DNA of 10,505 nucleotides from Chloroflexota bacterium (GTDB taxonomy: Bacteria > Chloroflexota > Anaerolineae > Promineifilales > Promineifilaceae): positions 1 through 10,505 of the forward strand of contig CAUJGI010000447.1 of NCBI GenBank assembly GCA_963169155.1, written 5' to 3'. Numbering within the stretch: position 1 is the stretch's first letter; every line of letters begins with the position of its first letter. Below the pieces are notes generated by a model, which made no database searches, had not been told where the DNA came from, and was given only the letters and a program-made list of their open reading frames with translations. Shown in pieces: positions 5,669 to 10,505 of this stretch. The translations under genes were made by a program, and so were the position numbers.

Positions 5669-6973
5669 ATGAAACGTATAAGTTGGTTAACCTTATTGAT
5701 GTTGTTGTTGGCCATGGCGCTGGTAGCCTGTGGCGGCAGTGGTGACGCTGAGCCAGAAGCCGATACTGGCGACACCGACACCGCTGCTGAAACCGATACC
5801 GATGCAGAAGAAGCTGATACCAGCGAAGAAGCAGCCGCCGAACTCACCTGTGACGACGCGATTGGCTGCGTCGAAATTGCTGCTGGCGATCCCATTCTGA
5901 TTGCCTCCGCCCTGGTCATCACCGGCCCCAACGAATCCCTTGGCCTGGATTCCCAGTACGGTGTGGAAATCGCCATCGAACAGCGTGGCGAAGTTGCTGG
6001 CCACGCCGTTGAACTGCAAGCTGAAGATGAAGGCTGTAGTGCTGAAGGTGGTCAGACCGCTGGTCAGAAAATCGCCTCCAATCCCTCTATCGTGGGTGTG
6101 ATTGGCACCAGCTGCTCCGGCGCTGGTGTACCCATGTCGCAGATCGTTTGTGCTGAGGGCATCGCCATGATCTCCCCCTCCAACACCGCGCCCGTGCTCA
6201 CCGACCCCGAATCCCGCCAAACGTGCTACTTCCGCACCGCCCACAACGATAAAGTTCAGGGTCGCGCGATGGCCGAGTACGTTTTCAACGAATTGGGCCT
6301 GACCAAAGCCGCCGCCATCCATGATGGCGACCCCTACACTGAAGGTCTGGCCTCCGTCTTCCGCGATTCCTTCATTGAGTTGGGTGGCGAAGTGGTAGCT
6401 TTCGAAGCGGAAGCCGCCGATGCAACCAATGTTGAACCGCTGTTGACTTCCATTGCCGCTTCTGGCCCGGAAATCATCTACTACCCGGTTTTCATTCCGT
6501 TGGGCTCCCTGATCACCAAGACCGCCAAAGAAATTGATGGTCTGGAAGGTGTTGTGCTGGCCGCCGCCGACGGTGTGCAGTCCCCCGACTTCGTCGATGC
6601 CTCTGGTGGCGCTGCTGAAGGCATGTACGTTTCCGGTCCAGATTTGGGCTTCGGCAACGACATTTACGCCACCTTCCTGGAGACCTACCAGGCGAACTAC
6701 GGCAGCGAGCCGACCGCTCCGTTCCATGCCCATGCCTATGATGCTACCATGATGCTGCTGAACGCCATTGAATCTGTAGCTCAGGTTGGCGATGATGGCT
6801 CAATGTTAATCGGCCGTCAGGCGCTGCTGGATGCCCTGGGCAGCACCAGTGGTATGGAAGGCATCACCGGCACCATCACTTGTGATGAAAATGGTGACTG
6901 CGCCGACCCGAAAATTGCTGTGAGCCAGGTTCAAGACGGCGCTTTCTCCTCGGTCTGGAGTTACGAGCCCTAG
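5669..6973 (+). CDS. Branched-chain amino acid-type ABC transporter substrate-binding lipoprotein
   Basis: 434 residues. The N-terminus is a lipoprotein signal: KR, a hydrophobic run, and the lipobox LVAC with Cys21 as the modified residue. A linker of about 37 residues rich in Asp, Glu, Thr and Ala (24-59) then tethers the domain to the membrane. From about 68 the fold is type I periplasmic-binding (LivJ/Peripla_BP_6): IASALVITGPNESLGLDSQYGVEIA (given as IASALVITGPNESLG plus LDSQYGVEIA), VIGTSCSGAGVPMSQIV (144-160), MISPSNTAPVLTD (167-179), FRTAHNDKVQGRAMAEYV (188-205), and AHAYDATMMLLNAIE (354-368). Cysteines at 61/67, 123/149/161/186 and 405/411 could form disulfides. AGGAGG lies 8 nt before the ATG. 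Followed by livH, livM and livG. The family also binds amides, urea or aromatic acids, so the ligand is not proven. Codons favour GCT/GGT more than the neighbours, fitting high expression. Confidence 0.93.
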   Translation: MKRISWLTLLMLLLAMALVACGGSGDAEPEADTGDTDTAAETDTDAEEADTSEEAAAELTCDDAIGCVEIAAGDPILIASALVITGPNESLGLDSQYGVEIAIEQRGEVAGHAVELQAEDEGCSAEGGQTAGQKIASNPSIVGVIGTSCSGAGVPMSQIVCAEGIAMISPSNTAPVLTDPESRQTCYFRTAHNDKVQGRAMAEYVFNELGLTKAAAIHDGDPYTEGLASVFRDSFIELGGEVVAFEAEAADATNVEPLLTSIAASGPEIIYYPVFIPLGSLITKTAKEIDGLEGVVLAAADGVQSPDFVDASGGAAEGMYVSGPDLGFGNDIYATFLETYQANYGSEPTAPFHAHAYDATMMLLNAIESVAQVGDDGSMLIGRQALLDALGSTSGMEGITGTITCDENGDCADPKIAVSQVQDGAFSSVWSYEP

Positions 6974-6987
6974 TAAATGATTAGCCT

Positions 6988-7025
6988 CGGGACACACTTT
7001 TCTAAAAAGTGTGTCCCGTTTGCAT
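6988..7025 (+). terminator. Strong hairpin after the binding-protein gene (probable partial terminator)
   Basis: Arms of 14 bp (6988-7001 and 7005-7018, CGGGACACACTTTT and its exact complement) around a CTA loop, followed by TTTGCATT. The stem is very stable, but the T-tract is short and interrupted, so leaky termination is expected. It starts 15 nt after the stop codon. This would allow some read-through to livH and also protect the upstream mRNA from 3' decay. Confidence 0.75.
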
Positions 7026-7030
7026 TAAAT

Positions 7031-7049
7031 CTAACGAATTTTGCGTTAG
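7031..7049. repeat. Small inverted repeat CTAACG/CGTTAG
   Basis: Perfect 6-bp arms (7031-7036 and 7044-7049) with a 7-nt AT-rich spacer, between the two strong hairpins of the binding-protein/livH gap. It may be a protein site or a weak hairpin. No convincing promoter lies next to it: TATAAA at 7059-7064 has no -35 at correct spacing. Confidence 0.35.
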
Positions 7050-7084
7050 GCGATCATTTATAAATAAAAGCGTTTGAATTCTTG

Positions 7085-7118
7085 ACAGCCTGTGAAGCAT
7101 TTCACAGGCTGTTTGTTA
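7085..7118 (+). terminator. Second hairpin in the binding-protein/livH gap
   Basis: Perfect 12-bp arms (7085-7096, ACAGCCTGTGAA, and 7101-7112) with a GCAT tetraloop, followed by TTGTTAAT. Again a strong stem with a short T-tract. It lies 72 nt before livH. Two such structures in tandem between genes of one transporter suggest deliberate lowering of permease expression, or mRNA processing, and not the end of the operon. Confidence 0.68.
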
Positions 7119-7183
7119 ATAAAGTGAGTTGAGCTGCGACACGCTGTATCGGGTGGACAGGCTCTGGCGAAGAGGACACAACC

Positions 7184-8242
7184 TTGCGAAGATTTAGCTA
7201 CATCGACCTCGTGCTCTGGCTTTTTCGTATTGGCATCATTGGCGTTGTTCTGTGGGGAGTTACTGGCAAGTTTATCCTGGGTGTCGGCAATGAATATACA
7301 GTTTCAGACTGGTTAGATTTTTTCGTTTCGGGTTTGTCTCAGGGTAGTTTGTATGCGCTGATTGCCCTGGGTTACACGATGGTGTACGGCGTTTTGTTCA
7401 TGATCAACTTTGCCCACGGCGAGTTTTTTATGGCAGGCGCGATGACTTCTACGGTATTGGTAGCTCTCCCCCTGCAAAACGCTGGTTACATAGACCGCTT
7501 TCCCCTGCTAAGCCTGCTGGCCATTTTTGTAAGCGCCGTTTTAACCTCAGTTTTGGTGGCGGTGTTAACCGAGCGAATTGCTTACCGTCCGCTGCGCAAC
7601 GCCCCCCGTTTGGTACCGCTTATTACCGCAATTGGCGCCTCGTTTTTCTGGCAGTATTACTTCCGCGGCCTGTTTGGCTCGTCCCTTCTGCCGTTCCCCG
7701 AGTTTGCTATGTTTAATGGTAAGATCGCCTTTTGGGGATTGGACTTCCAAAAAGCGGACTTTGCCGTCATTATCACATCGCTTTTGGTGATGTTTGGCTT
7801 GCAGCAGTTTGTGCAGCGCACCAAAACCGGTCGGGCCATCCGGGCGGTAGCCGAGAACAAAGATGCCGCCACGCTGATGGGCATCGACGTAAACCGGACA
7901 ATCACGATCACGTTTATTGTGGGGGCATCTATGGCCGGGGTGGCCGGGGTGCTGTATTCCATCGTTTTTCGTCAGCTGAATTTTGTGATGGGTTTCATCC
8001 CTGGAATCAAGGCATTTACGGCCGCTGTTCTGGGCGGTATTGGCAGTATTCCGGGCGCGGCTCTGGGTGGTTTGTTTTTGGGAATCATCGAAGCAATTGG
8101 GCCGCCGTTGTTCCTTGAAGGGCTGGGCGTGGCCGGTTCGCATCAACTCAAGGACGTGATTGCCTTTACGATGCTGGTACTGGTACTGATTTTCCGTCCG
8201 CAAGGCATTATTGGAGAACGGTTAGCGGAGAAGAAGGCGTAA
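7184..8242 (+). CDS. livH: Branched-chain amino acid ABC transporter permease LivH
   Basis: 352 residues, a polytopic inner-membrane permease that forms the translocation path with LivM. Family blocks: GLSQGSLYALIALGYTMVYG (50-69), MINFAHGEFFMAG (73-85), TERIAYRPLR (129-138), the cytoplasmic coupling loop RTKTGRAIRAVAENKDAATL (212-231) with MGID after it, and KAFTAAVLGGIGSIPGAALGG (276-296, given as KAFTAAVLGGIGSIP plus GAALGG). Compared with E. coli LivH (about 308 residues), it has some 40 extra N-terminal residues including one more hydrophobic segment (about 10-28). The start is TTG at 7184, with AGAGG about 8 nt upstream; a later ATG would remove conserved sequence. The gene overlaps livM by one base (TAATG), so the two permeases are coupled. 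It follows two hairpins that may limit its transcription. Confidence 0.93.
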   Translation: MRRFSYIDLVLWLFRIGIIGVVLWGVTGKFILGVGNEYTVSDWLDFFVSGLSQGSLYALIALGYTMVYGVLFMINFAHGEFFMAGAMTSTVLVALPLQNAGYIDRFPLLSLLAIFVSAVLTSVLVAVLTERIAYRPLRNAPRLVPLITAIGASFFWQYYFRGLFGSSLLPFPEFAMFNGKIAFWGLDFQKADFAVIITSLLVMFGLQQFVQRTKTGRAIRAVAENKDAATLMGIDVNRTITITFIVGASMAGVAGVLYSIVFRQLNFVMGFIPGIKAFTAAVLGGIGSIPGAALGGLFLGIIEAIGPPLFLEGLGVAGSHQLKDVIAFTMLVLVLIFRPQGIIGERLAEKKA

Positions 8243-10026
8243 TGAACGAGGAACTGCGTGGAACCCTGAAAACTGGTCTGGTTGCCGGGATTGTAACCTT
8301 AAGCCTCGGCATGATTGGCATTCTGGTATCGTTTAACAATCGTTTTATCGTGACGGACCTCGTAACGCTGGCCGATCTGCTGCTGTTTGGCATGGCGGTG
8401 TTGGCCGGGTACCTGGCGGCCTCATCCTTGAAACAGAATTCTATTGTGAGCAAGCTGCTGCATGGTGGGCTGGCCGGGGTATTGGCTGCAGTACCCACGT
8501 TTTTACTAATTTTGCTCACGCTGGTTTGGGAAGACATTCGGAGTTCATTTATCAATGTCGAGCCAGACCTGATCGCTCTGGTAACCCTGAACAATCAGAG
8601 TGTGGTAACGGGCGGCATTCTGCTGCTGGTGGTGTTTGGCGTGGCCGGGATGGCTGGCGTCGGCTATGCCTTGCTGCCAGATCGATTCCGACGGCCGATT
8701 TCCATGAGCCTGGCCTGGACCATTGGCAGTGGGGTGATGTCGGACATTCTGATTGGCATTTTGCGCCCCCGGCTGAGCCAGGATGCCTTGCGTGGTTTGT
8801 TCGGCAGCACCGGTTTACAGCCCGCACCGTTTGTGGTGCTGTTTGTGATGTTAACGGCCGTTTTCTTCTGGTGGCAGCAAGGTGGGCAAACCCGCTACCA
8901 AACCCTGCGCCAAAATCTCACCCCCAGCCAACAGAAAAGCTCCCGCCGCGTCAGCATCTCGCTGCTGGTGATCTTTTTACTCATCCTGCCCTCCTTGCTG
9001 GGCGTTTACCTCAGCGAAATCTTCAATGAGGTGGGCCGATTTGTGCTGATGGGGCTGGGGCTGAACATCGCCATCGGTCTGGCCGGGCTGCTGGATTTGG
9101 GCTACGTCACCAACTTTGCCGTGGGGGCCTACATCATGGCCCTGCTCACCTCCTCCAGCGAGTTTGGGCTGGACAATCCCTGGTCTTTCTGGCTGGCCGT
9201 GCCCATTTGCGTGCTGGCCGCCATGTTCACCGGCTTTATCCTGGCGCTGCCCGTGCTCAAAATGCGCGGCGACTACCTGGCCATCGCCACGCTGGGCTTT
9301 GGTGAAATCATCCGCGTGCTGGCCCGCTCTGATGCCCTAAAACCGGTTATTGGCGGCGCGCAAGGCATCCTGCAGATTCCCGCGGCCCAAATTGGCGGCT
9401 TCCTGTCCCAGACGCTGGGGTATGTACTGAATCCCATCAACAACTTTTTGCAGCGGTTTGAGCTGGGCATTCTGGCCACCAACAGCAACGGTGAGATTGT
9501 TTTTGGCAATCCGCCGCAGCTGTATTACCTGTTCATTTTGGCCTCGCTGCTCATGCTGTTTATTTCCCGGCGGTTGAACAATTCGCGCACCGGGCGGCGC
9601 TGGATGGCTATTCGTGAAGATGAAGACGTGGCGGCGGCGATGGGCATCAACACCACCAACGCCAAGGTGCTGGCCTTTACCCTTAGTGCCGCGTCTGGTG
9701 GGCTGGCCGGGGCCATTTTTGCCGCCAAGCTCGGCTCCATCTTCCCCTCCAGCTTTGAACTGCTCATCTCCATCAACGTGCTGGCCCTCATCATTGTGGG
9801 TGGCCTGGGCAGCATCCCCGGCGTGATCGTGGGGGCGTTTGCCCTGGTGGGTATTCCCCAGCTGCTGAGCGAATTTGCCGAGTTCCGCCTGCTGCTGTAC
9901 GGCATTGCCCTGATTGGGATGATGCTGATGCGGCCGGAAGGATTGTGGCCGTCGGAAGTCCATCGGCGAGAAATAAAAAGTGATGGGGATGACGAAACGG
10001 CCGTTCCCGTATCGGTCAAACCATAG
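8242..10026 (+). CDS. livM: Branched-chain amino acid ABC transporter permease LivM with long N-terminal extension
   Basis: 594 residues, compared with about 300-425 in common LivM proteins. The C-terminal part (about 238-570) is the permease: GLGLNIAIGLAGLLDLG (271-287), NFAVGAYIMALL (291-302), LKMRGDYLAIATLGFGEI (339-356), coupling loop SRTGRRWMAIREDEDVAAAM (448-467) then GIN, AFTLSAASGGLAGAIFA (478-494), and VLALIIVGGLGSIPGVIVGA (513-532). The first ~235 residues hold about five or six extra hydrophobic segments (near 13-30, 41-62, 76-95, 121-143, 157-173, 196-211) and no motif I recognise; a basic, polar stretch (212-237) joins them to the core. The ATG overlaps the livH stop by one base, which fixes the long start. 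The C-terminal tail is charged, and its end contains an AACGGCCGTT palindrome (9996-10005). livG follows with its Shine-Dalgarno overlapping the livM stop. Confidence 0.92.
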   Translation: MNEELRGTLKTGLVAGIVTLSLGMIGILVSFNNRFIVTDLVTLADLLLFGMAVLAGYLAASSLKQNSIVSKLLHGGLAGVLAAVPTFLLILLTLVWEDIRSSFINVEPDLIALVTLNNQSVVTGGILLLVVFGVAGMAGVGYALLPDRFRRPISMSLAWTIGSGVMSDILIGILRPRLSQDALRGLFGSTGLQPAPFVVLFVMLTAVFFWWQQGGQTRYQTLRQNLTPSQQKSSRRVSISLLVIFLLILPSLLGVYLSEIFNEVGRFVLMGLGLNIAIGLAGLLDLGYVTNFAVGAYIMALLTSSSEFGLDNPWSFWLAVPICVLAAMFTGFILALPVLKMRGDYLAIATLGFGEIIRVLARSDALKPVIGGAQGILQIPAAQIGGFLSQTLGYVLNPINNFLQRFELGILATNSNGEIVFGNPPQLYYLFILASLLMLFISRRLNNSRTGRRWMAIREDEDVAAAMGINTTNAKVLAFTLSAASGGLAGAIFAAKLGSIFPSSFELLISINVLALIIVGGLGSIPGVIVGAFALVGIPQLLSEFAEFRLLLYGIALIGMMLMRPEGLWPSEVHRREIKSDGDDETAVPVSVKP

Positions 10027-10035
10027 GTGAATCAC

Positions 10036-10505
10036 ATGAGCGACAATATCCTAGAAGCACACCAGGTGGTAAAACGATTCGGCGGCTTGCTGGCTACCGA
10101 CCACTTCGACTATGAACTGCCCCGCGGCATGATCGCCAGCATCATCGGCCCCAACGGCGCGGGTAAAACCACCTTCTTCAACTGCCTCACCGGTTTTTAC
10201 CAGATTGACGAAGGTAAGCTTAATTTCAATGGCACCTCGCTGATCGGCCTTGAATCCTACGAAATTACCCAAATGGGTATTTCCCGCACCTTCCAAAACA
10301 TTCGGCTGTTCAACAACATGACCGTGCTGGAGAACATCATGGTGGGGCAAGAACCGCACCTGAAATCCAGCTGGATTGGTGCGCTGCTGGGGCTGCCCAG
10401 CGTGCGCCGCGAAGAGGAAGCCACCGAGGCGCGCGCCCGCGAACTGCTGGAGTTTGTGGGCCTGCGCGGGCTGGGCGATCAGCTGGCGAAAAATCTGCCC
10501 TACGG
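10036..10505 (+). CDS. livG: Branched-chain amino acid ABC transporter ATP-binding protein LivG (5' part)
   Basis: The first 156 codons; the right edge cuts the gene. It is the cytoplasmic ATPase that powers LivH/LivM. Visible: A-loop region VVKRFGGLLA (11-20), Walker A GPNGAGKTT (38-46), the Q-loop SRTFQNIRLF with Gln87, and TVLENIMVG. In LivG this is followed by a characteristic insertion before the helical domain, here about residues 108-130. The window ends at KNLPYG, the first part of the ABC signature (usually LPYGxQRxLEIARAL); Walker B and the H-loop lie beyond. AGGTGA sits 5 nt before the ATG and overlaps the livM stop. Order and RTFQNIRLF favour LivG over LivF. livF would be expected next. 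Confidence 0.93.
   Translation, partial: MSDNILEAHQVVKRFGGLLATDHFDYELPRGMIASIIGPNGAGKTTFFNCLTGFYQIDEGKLNFNGTSLIGLESYEITQMGISRTFQNIRLFNNMTVLENIMVGQEPHLKSSWIGALLGLPSVRREEEATEARARELLEFVGLRGLGDQLAKNLPY

Larger units (their letters stand above)
174..10005. repeat. Dispersed palindrome ACGGCCGT (eight copies) within a CGGCCG excess
   Basis: ACGGCCGT occurs at 174, 667, 1637, 3445, 4452, 5310, 8854 and 9997. Two copies extend to AACGGCCGTT (8853, 9996) and one to AAACGGCCGTTT (665). The core CGGCCG appears about 18 times in all, counted by eye. For about 55% GC, chance would give roughly 0.2 octamers and 4-5 hexamers in a window of this size. Copies lie both in genes and between them. This is a scattered motif, not one continuous element; the coordinates give first and last copy. 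Confidence 0.75.

Noticed and set aside
5693..6733. A 346-codon open frame on the minus strand across the binding-protein gene
   Set aside because: It is antisense to a gene with a clear signal peptide and family motifs, has no recognisable domain, and its glycine/valine-rich composition is that of a shadow frame.
7082..7087. TTGACA as the -35 of a livH promoter
   Set aside because: No -10-like hexamer occurs 16-18 bp downstream (the bases there are CAGGCT), and the hexamer lies mostly within the left arm of a hairpin.
1..10505. CRISPR arrays, tRNA or rRNA genes, transposase genes, toxin-antitoxin or anti-phage systems
   Set aside because: I looked on both strands and found no regularly spaced repeats, cloverleaf-like runs, transposase motifs or defence domains. 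The NERD-like gene is the nearest to a nuclease, but it lacks the catalytic acids and has no defence neighbours.

Overview
The window is an ordinary chromosomal stretch from a bacterium of about 55% GC (estimated by eye). It most likely comes from the Chloroflexota, class Anaerolineae or a relative. The indications are the Liv-type ABC operon with a D/E/T/A-rich lipoprotein linker, the gene style, the short palindromic repeats between genes, and the frequency of the octamer ACGGCCGT. No rRNA marker is present, so the assignment is an inference.

Layout. (1) 1-602, minus strand: an arsenic resistance unit, arsR followed by arsM (the C-terminal part of arsM is cut off by the window edge). It is driven by a near-consensus sigma-70 promoter (639-666), and a 24-bp imperfect palindrome (611-634) sits on the start point as a probable ArsR operator. 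(2) 748-3120, plus strand: plsX and fabF, lipid synthesis genes, divergent from arsR with their own promoter (684-712). A 24-bp inverted repeat lies between them, and a 15-bp-arm palindrome overlaps the fabF stop codon. (3) 3183-5310, plus strand: a tight cluster of a membrane-anchored NERD-like protein that appears to lack the catalytic acidic residues, a metallo-beta-lactamase-fold hydrolase, and a PhoU-family protein. (4) 5311-5668: the only gene-free stretch over 300 bases. It holds a good promoter (5375-5403), a long leader of about 260 nt, a possible 20-codon Ile/Leu/Val/Thr-rich leader ORF behind a perfect Shine-Dalgarno, and small hairpins. (5) 5669-10505, plus strand: a branched-chain amino acid (or related substrate) ABC transporter: binding lipoprotein, LivH and LivM permeases, and the start of the LivG ATPase. 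Two strong hairpins lie between the binding protein gene and livH. LivH and LivM both carry N-terminal extensions; that of LivM is about 235 residues and multi-spanning.

How the genes work together. ArsR would release the arsR-arsM promoter when arsenite is present, and ArsM would methylate the arsenite. PlsX makes acyl-phosphate for phospholipid synthesis, and FabF elongates acyl-ACP. The liv genes form one uptake system. The tandem hairpins after the binding-protein gene would keep binding protein in excess over permease, and the long leader offers a place for regulation of the whole operon.

I see no CRISPR array, tRNA, rRNA, complete mobile element or clear defence system. The points most worth checking are the liv leader, the extended LivM, the degenerate NERD protein, the ArsR operator, and the dispersed ACGGCCGT palindrome.
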